Source: Candidatus Margulisiibacteriota bacterium
GTDB lineage: Bacteria; Margulisbacteria; WOR-1; JAKLHX01; JBAZKV01
Length of the DNA: 31,141 nt
Direction: 5' to 3'
NCBI GenBank assembly: GCA_041650635.1
Contig: JBAZKV010000021.1
Coordinates: forward strand, 1-31,141
The translations under genes were made by a program, and so were the position numbers. Below, piece by piece: positions 23,602 to 31,141 of this stretch (within the stretch, counting starts at the first letter, position 1; every line of letters begins with the position of its first letter). The notes under the pieces are model-generated. The model saw only the letters and a list, made by a program, of their open reading frames with translations. It did no database searches and was not told where the DNA came from.

Positions 23602-24530
23602 TGGCAACACTGAAAGAACTATCACAGCGGGAGGACAGGCTTACGGGAGGGCACAGGATGTGTCCGGGCTGTGGGGCGCCTATAATAGTGCGGCAGGTAT
23701 TAATGGCTGTTAAGGGGCCCGTGATAGTTTCCTGCGCTACAGGCTGTCTTGAAGTGTCCACTACTATTTTTCCTTTTTCTGCGTGGAAGACGCCGTTCAT
23801 CCACAGTGCTTTCGAAAATTCGGCGGCTACCATGTCCGGGGTAGAGGCAGCCTACACTTCTTTAAAAAGACAGGGGAAACTGAAAGAGGAGATCAAGTTC
23901 ATAGCTTTTGGCGGAGACGGCGGAACCTATGACATAGGTTTTCAGTCCCTTTCCGGAGCGATGGAAAGAGGCCATGACATGCTTTATGTGTGCTACGATA
24001 ACGAGGCATACATGAACACCTCTATCCAGAGGTCCAGCGCCACACCCAGAGGCGCCAGCACCACGACCGAGCCCGCGGGAAAAGTGAGGCAGGGAAAGAG
24101 GATGAGCAGAAAAGACCTGACAGAGTGCATGGTGGCACACAACATACCTTACGCGGCGCAGAGCGTCTGCGGAGACTGGAGAGACCTTACCAGAAAAGTT
24201 GAAAAGGCCATGTCCATCAAGGGGCCTAAATTCATAAATGTGCTGCAGCCCTGCCAGCTTGGCTGGGGCTACCCCATGGAAAAGACCGTTGAAATGGGTA
24301 AACTTGCCATTGACACCTGTTTCTGGAACCTTTATGAGGTGGAGAACGGCAAATATACCATAAGTTACAGGCCAAAAGAAAAAAGGCCGCTTGTCGACTT
24401 TCTTAAGCCTCAAGCCAGGTTCAGGCACCTTTTTAAGCCCGAGAACAAGGCCCTTCTTGAAGAACTGCAGGCGGAAGTTGACAGGAACTGGGAACTGCTG
24501 CAAAAAAAAGCGGAGTGTTTTAAACCGTAA
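23601..24530 (+). CDS. porB: 2-oxoacid:ferredoxin oxidoreductase, beta (TPP-binding) subunit
   Basis: A 309-residue beta chain that binds thiamine pyrophosphate and a [4Fe-4S] cluster. CPGCGAP near residue 21 holds two cluster cysteines and later cysteines complete the set. The TPP site is AFGGDGGTYDIGFQSLSGAM with the metal-binding CYDNEAYMNTSIQRSSATP. This form is typical of pyruvate oxidoreductases. The ATG shares one base with the porA stop and has AAAGGAG seven bases upstream. HU follows after 14 bases. The full complement of four subunits suggests acetyl-CoA metabolism linked to ferredoxin, and hence an anaerobic life style. Confidence 0.96.
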   Translation: MATLKELSQREDRLTGGHRMCPGCGAPIIVRQVLMAVKGPVIVSCATGCLEVSTTIFPFSAWKTPFIHSAFENSAATMSGVEAAYTSLKRQGKLKEEIKFIAFGGDGGTYDIGFQSLSGAMERGHDMLYVCYDNEAYMNTSIQRSSATPRGASTTTEPAGKVRQGKRMSRKDLTECMVAHNIPYAAQSVCGDWRDLTRKVEKAMSIKGPKFINVLQPCQLGWGYPMEKTVEMGKLAIDTCFWNLYEVENGKYTISYRPKEKRPLVDFLKPQARFRHLFKPENKALLEELQAEVDRNWELLQKKAECFKP

Positions 24531-24544
24531 GCGGAGACAGAAAA

Positions 24545-24832
24545 GTGAACCAGAAACAGCTGGCAGCCAGCCTTGCTGAAAAATTCAGCGAGAAGAAGTC
24601 CAAAATGGAAGAACTGCTTGACAGTGCAGTGGCGCTTATGTCAGAAGCCCTTGCCAGAGGCGAAAAGGTCCGTCTGGTAGGGTTTGGCAACTTTGTTGTT
24701 AAAACAAGAAAGGGGCGCCTCGGAAGGAACCCCCGGACGGGGGAGGCTATAGAAATAATCCCAACTAAATGCGCAACATTTGTAGCCGGATCTAACCTGA
24801 AAAAAGCCATACGCACAACTAAAAGTGCCTAA
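24545..24832 (+). CDS. HU/IHF-type DNA-binding protein
   Basis: A 95-residue HU-family protein with the beta-arm region VRLVGFGNFVVKTRKGRLGR, NPRTGEAIEI and FVAGSNLKKAI. HU dimers bend and compact DNA. The arm tip is NPRTGEAI, as in ordinary HU. The N-terminus QKQLAASLAEKFSEKKSK forms the usual dimer helices. GTG start with GGAGA about eight bases upstream. It overlaps the following ATPase gene by eight bases. It is HU-like rather than specific IHF by sequence, but the subtype cannot be fixed. Confidence 0.93.
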   Translation: MNQKQLAASLAEKFSEKKSKMEELLDSAVALMSEALARGEKVRLVGFGNFVVKTRKGRLGRNPRTGEAIEIIPTKCATFVAGSNLKKAIRTTKSA

Positions 24833-26351
24833 TATAAAGATATCGGATACCATAAAAAGCCTGCTTGAGATCCTGCCCCCGCACATCAAAGAGAAAATTT
24901 ACTCCAGAATAGACTTTTCAGATATGATAGAGGTGATCCTAGACCTTGGAAAGAAACCTGAGGTCAGGTTCGAGAAAAAAGTGTTCACCATAGAGGATGA
25001 AACCGTTTCACAGGAGGACATAGACCACATAATAACTAAAGTCGGTAAATTCACTTCGGACAACAGGGCCGGCATAGAAAGATCTCTTCACCGCATCTCA
25101 TGTATAAGGAACCGGACCGGTAAAATAATAGGGCTGACCTGCAGGGTAGGCAGGGCCGCGGTGGGCACCATCTCTATAATCAGGGATATCATAGAATCCA
25201 ACAAGAGCATACTTTTTATGGGGCCGCCGGGCATAGGCAAGACCACAAAACTCCGCGAGGCAGCCCGGGTTTTGAGCGAAGAATTCAACAAAAGAGTGAT
25301 CGTTGTTGATACAAGCAATGAAATAGCCGGGGACGGAGATATCCCTCATCCGGGCATCGGCAAATCGCGCAGGATGCAGGTGCCCAGCCCAGAAAGACAG
25401 CACGCAGTAATGATAGAAGCGGTGGAAAACCACATGCCGGAGGTTATCATCATAGATGAAATAGGGACCTTGGCCGAAGCCGAAGCCGCAAGGACCATAG
25501 CCGAAAGAGGTGTTGTCCTTATCGGAACGGCACACGGCATCTGCCTGGAGAATCTGGTCTCAAACCCCACACTGAGCGATCTGGTAGGCGGAGTTCAGAC
25601 CGTGATCCTTGGGGATGAAGAAGCCAAAAGGAGAAGAACGCAAAAAGCCATACTCGAGCGCAAGGCCCCTCCCACATTTGATATCGTGGTCGAGATAAGA
25701 GAGCGCGACACCATGGCCATCTATTCTAATGTGGCGGAGGCTGTTGACAAACTCCTTAGAGGAAGGCAGCCCCAGCCGGAAGTCAGGATAAGGAATGCAG
25801 AAGGAAAGATAGAGATCAAGGAGAAACCTCCTGAGGAAATGCCCGAAATAACGGAAGAAGAGATAGAAGAAGCATCGCGGCAAAAAACAGAAGCAAAGAC
25901 CAGGATCTTTGTTTTTGGAGTCAACAAGAGCAGATTTGACAGAGGCATTGCCTCTATGGGTATCAGCGCCAGGACGGTGGATTCGCTTGACGAGGCGGAC
26001 ATCGTTGTTACCACGAAACCGAAAGCTGCCAGAGGCGGAAAGATAACAAAGGCCGCGCAGAACCATAATGTCCCTGTTCATATATTAAAGAGCAACACCT
26101 CCGCCTCTGTGATGAAGTTCCTTAAGAATTATTTCAGGATCTCAGAAACAGAGGAAGAGTATGAAGAGACCTCCCTTAACGAGACCAAGAACGCGATAGA
26201 AGAGGTTAACAGAACAAATAAAACCGTTGACCTTTCCCCTCAGAATTCTTATATAAGGCGACTTCAGCACCAGCTGGTGGAGCGGCATGACCTTAGGTCC
26301 GAAGCAGTGGGCCAGGAGCCCCACAGAAGGGTAAGGATCTATCCCAGGTGA
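24825..26351 (+). CDS. Ycf45-type AAA ATPase with C-terminal R3H domain
   Basis: A 508-residue protein. An N-terminal region is followed by a P-loop ATPase resembling SpoIIIAA: Walker A GPPGIGKTT (133-141), Walker B VIIIDEIGTLAEAEAA, and GTAHGICLENLVSNPTL. After an acidic linker (about 325-355) comes a second domain (about 360-440, KTRIFVFGVNKSRFDR and PVHILKSNTSASVMKFL). A C-terminal R3H-like nucleic-acid-binding motif ends it (LQHQLVERHDLRSEAVG then EPHRRVRIYP). This order matches the Ycf45 family known from cyanobacteria and plastids, of unresolved function. GTG start, overlapping HU by eight bases. The stop shares GTGA with the start of the giant secreted protein. Nucleic acid binding is inferred from R3H and from the HU neighbour. 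Confidence 0.87.
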   Translation: MPNIKISDTIKSLLEILPPHIKEKIYSRIDFSDMIEVILDLGKKPEVRFEKKVFTIEDETVSQEDIDHIITKVGKFTSDNRAGIERSLHRISCIRNRTGKIIGLTCRVGRAAVGTISIIRDIIESNKSILFMGPPGIGKTTKLREAARVLSEEFNKRVIVVDTSNEIAGDGDIPHPGIGKSRRMQVPSPERQHAVMIEAVENHMPEVIIIDEIGTLAEAEAARTIAERGVVLIGTAHGICLENLVSNPTLSDLVGGVQTVILGDEEAKRRRTQKAILERKAPPTFDIVVEIRERDTMAIYSNVAEAVDKLLRGRQPQPEVRIRNAEGKIEIKEKPPEEMPEITEEEIEEASRQKTEAKTRIFVFGVNKSRFDRGIASMGISARTVDSLDEADIVVTTKPKAARGGKITKAAQNHNVPVHILKSNTSASVMKFLKNYFRISETEEEYEETSLNETKNAIEEVNRTNKTVDLSPQNSYIRRLQHQLVERHDLRSEAVGQEPHRRVRIYPR

Positions 26352-29300
26352 TCAAAAGAGTTTCTTCTTTATTACTTGCGGCAGCAGTTTTTTTGGGCTT
26401 ATTTAGCCTTTCTCATGCGGCCACCCGTACCTGGGACGGGGAAGGCTCCACAAATAACTGGAGCGAAGCCGCTAACTGGAGCGATGATGCAACCCCTGAG
26501 GCAGCGGATGCTGTTGTATTTGACGGGACCTCGACAAAGTCTTCAACGGTTGACGCGGCTTTTGCCGGCACTATAACAACTCTGTCAATTAACAGCGGTT
26601 TTAACGGTATCCTTACGCTTGGCAGAAGTTTGACGATGTCCGGTGCCATCTCCCAGGCTGCCGGAACTTTTGACGCGGTATCTTATGATGTTGTCTCCAG
26701 CGGCAATACCACCTTTTCCGGCGGCTACCTTTATATGGGCTCCGGCACATGGACATTCAATTCAACAGGGAACAACTCGACTAATTTTACCGGCTGTGTC
26801 GTATCCGCACAGACAAGCACTTTGAAACTGGTGGGAGGGTTTGTTAATACGCGGACTTTGACCGCGGCAGGCAACACATTTAATACGCTCCAGCTGCACG
26901 CGGGGAATACCGGGACCATAGCACTTGCCGATAATGTTACTGTTGAGGCTCTTGTGCTTTCCGGTACAACAAATGGTGCTGATTACGGAGTTAAGGCCGC
27001 CAGTGCTGCGACGACCATTACGGTCAACGGCGACCTTAACATCTCCGGCAACGGATTGAATAGAGGAACGTTCAATGTGGCGGGGGATCTGAATCTTAGC
27101 GGAGGCATGATCGATGGCGCCACGGTAGATCTTACAGGGGACCTGAATGTAACTTCGGGTTCTACCGGTAACGGTTACGGAAGGATCAATTGGAACAAGG
27201 CCGGGAACGAGACCTGGTCGCCTGCAGGTAAGATGTGCAATCTGACGGTAAACACAGCCAGAACAATAACTATGGCCTCAACACTGAATGCATCAGGCCT
27301 TGTTCTAACAACAGGATCCGCCGTTATCCTGGCGACCTATGATGCGTATTTTGCACAGGGTAATGTAGACCTTGCTCCCGGTACATTTACAGTGACTTCA
27401 GGACAGATAACCATTGAAGCCGGATATAATCTGGCACATGCAAACACTCTTACGCCAGGAAGCAATGTCCTGCAAGATTTGGCTGTAAAGGTTATGGGTA
27501 GCACGGGCAGCACCTCTAAATTGGCCGTTTCCGGGGACCTGACCGTGCAGGACCTGTCGATTTATAATACCGTATCGGCTTCGGGGGGAGGCTACGGGTT
27601 TAATCCCGGGGCTAACACGGTAACCGTCAACAGTGATCTATCTATTACAGGAGGCGGAATATCTGCATCCGGAGGAACGTTCAATGTTGCGGGGAACGCG
27701 ACATGGTCAGCCGGAAATATCGACAACGGCACCTTTAATATTGCCGGCAACCTGACAAGGACCGGCGGCACAATAGGAGGGGGCTATTCGCCCACATTTG
27801 TTTTGAACGGAGCTGCCGCACAAAATGTTACTTCCACTTCCACATCCTTTAAGCACTTAACCGTATCTAACGCATCGGTTTCAGGCGTTACCTTTCTGGA
27901 CAGCTCTGCGGTGACCGGGAACTTTGTGGATACCACGGCGTCTTCAAAATTATATTTTACCGGCGGCACCACGCATACCTGGAGCAATGTCAATCTTAAC
28001 GGACAAGCCGCCGGTACAAGAATAACTATGGCAAGCACAGACACAAATGATTGGAACTTTAATGTGGCCGCTCTTACCGATGTTTCCTATGTGAATCCGT
28101 CACATTCAAACGCTTCAGGCGGCATACAGATAGTTGCCGATAACGGGACAAATCTAAGCGGCGGCAACAACACGAATTGGCTGTTCCCTTCTAAAACAGT
28201 TACTTCGGAAGCCGGCTCTAACGGGGCCATCTCTCCGTTGGGGGCTGTTACGACAGAAGAGGGCAATGATCTTCAGTTCACTGTTACTGCGGACCCAGGT
28301 TACCAGATAAAAAGCGTCCTGATAGACGGAACGGCAACTTCAGAGGCCCTTGTATCCCCGTACATTTATACCTTTTCCGGATTGTCGGCGGACCATGTCA
28401 TTATTGCTTCTTTTGAAGCCGAGGGGACAAGGACCTGGGATGGAGGAGGAGAGGATAATAACTGGTCTACCGGCGCTAACTGGACTGGCAATACCTCGCC
28501 AACTACCTGGGAGGGGGCTGTTTTTGACGCTGCTTCGGTAAAAATATCCACCGTTGACGCTTCCTTTGCCGGGCAGGTAGCTTCAGTTACCGTTGAAGCA
28601 GGTTATTCCGGGACCATTACCCTTGCCAAAAACCTCACTTCCGGTTCCTTTGATCTTAAGGGCGGGGCATTTGAAGCCGGGGCTTATTCTATTACCAGCA
28701 ACGGCAGTTTTGAAACAGACGGGTGCGCGCTTAACGCAGGAACATCAACGATAACTGTTGACACAACAAATACCAATGCTTCTTTTTCCGGGGATTCCAG
28801 TACATTTTACAATGTGCTGTTCAAGAGTTCGTCTTCCGCTGCCCGTACCGCAACGCTTGGCCCGGGGACCATTAATTTTTCGGGATATTTTTATGTGAGC
28901 GCTTCGGGCACAGGCAGTATGATAGTTGATGCTTCGGCAAACAACCCGAATGTTAACATAACCGGAGTTCTTGATTATACCGGTTCAGGTTCAGGGTCCG
29001 AATACTTGAATATGGGGTCAGGCACCTGGGAGGCGTGGGGAGGCGTGGTTCTTCTTAACGGCTATATCTCCGCGGGCACCTCAGACCTCAGGCTAAAGGG
29101 TAACAACAAGAACATTTATGGCAATAGCCAGACTTTTTACAATGTTCATGTTGATGCCAGAACTACAATTCCTTATATTTCCACCAAGGCTTCGGACTTT
29201 TCCGTGGCCAATGTTCTTGAGGTCGCGGACGGATCAAGATTGGATTTTGACCTGGGGACCACGGCCACCCTGCTTAAAGGCGCCAGGCTTGTGTTGAACA

Positions 29301-31141
29301 GCACGGGGCAGCTTTACCGCAATGCGACCAGTTCTTTGGCTGTGATCGATGCCGGCACCTCAACGATACCGACAGGCGGAACAATAGCGGTAGATGTTAA
29401 TTATTATGCAGAAACTCAGGATATTGTCGTTACCGCCAGGCCGTACGCTGTTTTGCGTATCTACAACACTACAGCGTCCGATCATACCGCTACTCTGGGA
29501 AGCTCGGCGGGGCAGTCGATCTCGGCTGATACGTTCACTATCAATGCCAATGGGGACGGCGATCTGACAGTTGACAATTCAGTCAATAATGTAGATATTA
29601 CTACTAATAAATCCGGAAGTTACCGCTACTATTATGGTTTTTTTGGGACAGGCACGGGCACTCCAAAGATCAAAGCCGGCTCTGCCACCTGGACTATAGG
29701 AGCTTCCAATGTGGACCTAAGGAACGGATCCCTGGAAGCGGGAACATCCAACTTTGTTTTTAACAGGGAGTACAGCATCTATTATCAGGAAGTTTACTCG
29801 GGAGGGAACTCTTTTTATCAGATCACAAATGCCAATAACAATACCCGGGACAGCAGCGGCCTCATTTTCAGGGACAGCGTAAGCGCCCGCACCTTTACTT
29901 ACACAAGCCCGGTCAGCCCGTACACGACCCAATTTGAACCGGGTTCAACTGCTGCTTTTGACAATTTTAATGTTTCGGGCAGCGCCCTCTCCAATCTTGT
30001 TTTTAAGCCTTACGGCTCAAGTGCTGCCTGGTATCTCAATGTTGTTTCCCAGCCTGTGGTGTCTTATACTACCCCGTCATATTGCGATGCTTCTGCAGGC
30101 GCCGCCGTAATAGCCAACGATGGTACCAGTGTGGATGGAGGCAACAACTTGAACTGGATCTTTGACCCGACGCCCGAGGCCGCCAGCGATTTTGCTCCGG
30201 TGTCTTCTTCGCCGGTAAGCCTCGCATATACCTGGACCATCAATTCTACAAATGAAGCCGGGTTCAGGATACTGGACGAGACGGATGCGGTAAAAGTGTC
30301 TGTGGCTTCGCGAGAATCTTATGCCGCTGAGTCAGGATTATCAGCGAACACGCAGTATGCCAGAAAAGTGCAGGCGTACAACGGCGGAGGAGCGTCAACA
30401 TCCGATGCAGTCTCAAAATATACATCTATAGAAGCAGCAGCGGGTGCAACATATGAGGGGGTAACGGAAACATCGATAACGGTCCATTCATCAAATGCTC
30501 CGTCCAATTTATCGTCCGGCAGTTCGGGGATCTATTTTGAGAATGCGACCAAAGGGACGAGTTCGGGATGGATACAGACTAACACATGGACAAGTTCGGC
30601 CTTAACGGCAAACACAACATACAATTTCAGGATAACGACGCGCAACGGTGACGGGGTCATAACCGCCACAACGGATGCGGGAAGCCAGGCAACACAGCGG
30701 GTGCCAACACCTGAAGCGCCGACAAACTTTAATGCTGCGGCATCATCAGGCAGTTCTTTCAATTATACCTGGACGGACAACTCAACAAACGAGGCGGGGT
30801 TCAGGGTGCTGGATGATGCAAACGCTGTTAAAGCAACGGTTGCAGCAGGCGTTACAAATGCAAGTGAAGGCGGATTATCCGCAAATACACAGTACGCGAG
30901 AAAAGTGGATGCGTATAACGAGTCGGGAGCAGCAACCTCTGCTGCCGTGTCCAAATATACATCTATAGAAGCGTCCGCTGGAGGAACATATGAGGGAGTA
31001 ACGGAGACATCGGTAACGGTCCATTCATCAAATGCGCCGTCCAATTTATCTTCCGGCAGTTCGGGGATCTATTTTGAGAATGTGACCAAAGGGACGAATT
31101 CGGGATGGATACAGACTAACACATGGACAAGTTCAGCCTTA
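26348..31141 (+). CDS. Giant secreted modular repeat protein (adhesin-like), 3' end outside window
   Basis: At least 1598 codons, still open at the window edge. The GTG overlaps the preceding stop. Residues 1-24 form a signal peptide (KRVSSLLLAAAVFLGLFSLSHA). Module 1 starts with TRTWDGEGSTNNWSEAANWS near residue 26 and continues as Thr/Ser/Gly/Asn-rich beta strands with repeated ITVNGDLNISG-like phrases, ending in ASGGIQIVADNGTN and GGNNTNWLF near residue 617. A domain like divergent InlB B-repeats (about 618-690, GAISPLGAVTTEEGN, PGYQIKSVLIDG) follows. Module 2 begins TRTWDGGGEDNNWSTGANW near 694 and ends with GGNNLNWIF. From residue 1274, fibronectin-III-like domain pairs repeat every 179 residues. 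The build suggests a surface or extracellular adhesive protein. Its anchor or export signal would lie beyond the window. Confidence 0.85.
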   Translation, partial: MIKRVSSLLLAAAVFLGLFSLSHAATRTWDGEGSTNNWSEAANWSDDATPEAADAVVFDGTSTKSSTVDAAFAGTITTLSINSGFNGILTLGRSLTMSGAISQAAGTFDAVSYDVVSSGNTTFSGGYLYMGSGTWTFNSTGNNSTNFTGCVVSAQTSTLKLVGGFVNTRTLTAAGNTFNTLQLHAGNTGTIALADNVTVEALVLSGTTNGADYGVKAASAATTITVNGDLNISGNGLNRGTFNVAGDLNLSGGMIDGATVDLTGDLNVTSGSTGNGYGRINWNKAGNETWSPAGKMCNLTVNTARTITMASTLNASGLVLTTGSAVILATYDAYFAQGNVDLAPGTFTVTSGQITIEAGYNLAHANTLTPGSNVLQDLAVKVMGSTGSTSKLAVSGDLTVQDLSIYNTVSASGGGYGFNPGANTVTVNSDLSITGGGISASGGTFNVAGNATWSAGNIDNGTFNIAGNLTRTGGTIGGGYSPTFVLNGAAAQNVTSTSTSFKHLTVSNASVSGVTFLDSSAVTGNFVDTTASSKLYFTGGTTHTWSNVNLNGQAAGTRITMASTDTNDWNFNVAALTDVSYVNPSHSNASGGIQIVADNGTNLSGGNNTNWLFPSKTVTSEAGSNGAISPLGAVTTEEGNDLQFTVTADPGYQIKSVLIDGTATSEALVSPYIYTFSGLSADHVIIASFEAEGTRTWDGGGEDNNWSTGANWTGNTSPTTWEGAVFDAASVKISTVDASFAGQVASVTVEAGYSGTITLAKNLTSGSFDLKGGAFEAGAYSITSNGSFETDGCALNAGTSTITVDTTNTNASFSGDSSTFYNVLFKSSSSAARTATLGPGTINFSGYFYVSASGTGSMIVDASANNPNVNITGVLDYTGSGSGSEYLNMGSGTWEAWGGVVLLNGYISAGTSDLRLKGNNKNIYGNSQTFYNVHVDARTTIPYISTKASDFSVANVLEVADGSRLDFDLGTTATLLKGARLVLNSTGQLYRNATSSLAVIDAGTSTIPTGGTIAVDVNYYAETQDIVVTARPYAVLRIYNTTASDHTATLGSSAGQSISADTFTINANGDGDLTVDNSVNNVDITTNKSGSYRYYYGFFGTGTGTPKIKAGSATWTIGASNVDLRNGSLEAGTSNFVFNREYSIYYQEVYSGGNSFYQITNANNNTRDSSGLIFRDSVSARTFTYTSPVSPYTTQFEPGSTAAFDNFNVSGSALSNLVFKPYGSSAAWYLNVVSQPVVSYTTPSYCDASAGAAVIANDGTSVDGGNNLNWIFDPTPEAASDFAPVSSSPVSLAYTWTINSTNEAGFRILDETDAVKVSVASRESYAAESGLSANTQYARKVQAYNGGGASTSDAVSKYTSIEAAAGATYEGVTETSITVHSSNAPSNLSSGSSGIYFENATKGTSSGWIQTNTWTSSALTANTTYNFRITTRNGDGVITATTDAGSQATQRVPTPEAPTNFNAAASSGSSFNYTWTDNSTNEAGFRVLDDANAVKATVAAGVTNASEGGLSANTQYARKVDAYNESGAATSAAVSKYTSIEASAGGTYEGVTETSVTVHSSNAPSNLSSGSSGIYFENVTKGTNSGWIQTNTWTSSAL
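30167..30703 (+). repeat. Fibronectin-III pair repeat, unit 1
   Basis: First copy of a 537-base (179-codon) unit encoding two FN3-like domains. The first opens with PTPEA and contains TNEAGF and LSANTQYARKV. The second contains YEGVTETS and HSSNAPSNLSSGSSGIYFEN. The second half of the unit is almost identical at DNA level to unit 2. Confidence 0.85.
30704..31141 (+). repeat. Fibronectin-III pair repeat, unit 2 (cut by window end)
   Basis: Second copy, offset by exactly 537 bases at several checked points (30335/30872, 30424/30961, 30541/31078). 438 of 537 bases are inside the window. The DNA from about 30987 on differs from unit 1 at only a few positions, pointing to recent duplication or gene conversion. 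Confidence 0.85.

Noticed and set aside
26028..26042. GCCAGAGGCGGA in the Ycf45-type gene as a copy of the porD hairpin repeat.
   Set aside because: Only about 12 bases match, without the inverted arm, so chance is a sufficient explanation.
26413..31044. Several minus-strand open frames of 60-100 codons within the giant secreted gene.
   Set aside because: They mirror the repeat structure of the plus-strand gene, lack ribosome sites and resemble no known protein.

Overview
The window reads as a densely packed bacterial chromosome segment, probably from an uncultured lineage known mainly from metagenomes. Nearly all genes lie on the + strand. Many overlap by 1-14 bases and several use GTG or TTG starts. 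A Ycf45-type AAA/R3H ATPase (a family I know mainly from cyanobacteria and plastids), a ferredoxin-dependent 2-oxoacid oxidoreductase and a very large secreted beta-rich protein would fit an anaerobic lineage near Cyanobacteria, such as the Saganbacteria/Margulisbacteria group. That placement is inference; no rRNA or tRNA gene is present to settle it.

Positions 1-9.6 kb: the end of a FliG-like gene, then fliH and fliI (flagellar/type III export), running directly into glyS, proS and glyQ, a TIM-barrel protein of unknown function, a secreted metallophosphoesterase and a DUF4127 protein. Positions 9.6-15.5 kb: an FAD-dependent oxidoreductase, a membrane GAF histidine kinase, alanine racemase (alr) and dnaX, which carries a one-base frameshift.

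Positions 15.5-19.75 kb: an insertion in the common dnaX-ybaB-recR gene order. It holds a PhcB-like methyltransferase, a multi-pass membrane histidine kinase overlapping it by four bases, and a convergent response regulator with two receiver domains. This resembles the phcB-phcS-phcR set that makes and senses a fatty-acid methyl ester signal in Ralstonia, and it is the best candidate for an undescribed system here. The methyltransferase and the sensor half of the kinase are clearly AT-rich, while the catalytic half of the kinase and the regulator match the surrounding DNA.

Positions 19.75-31.1 kb: ybaB and recR with their own promoter, a multi-pass membrane protein, porG-porD-porA-porB, an HU-type DNA-binding protein, the Ycf45-type ATPase, and a giant secreted repeat protein still open at the window end (at least 1598 codons).

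Two themes cut across the window. First, short repeats and palindromes are inserted in frame inside or at the ends of proteins (GlyQ, DUF4127, DnaX, the second kinase, PorD). Second, TATAAT boxes lie 6-8 bases upstream of three start codons, which suggests leaderless transcripts. No CRISPR array, tRNA, rRNA, insertion sequence or convincing intrinsic terminator was seen. No gene-free stretch exceeds 300 bases; the largest gaps are 15472-15659 and 19749-19905.
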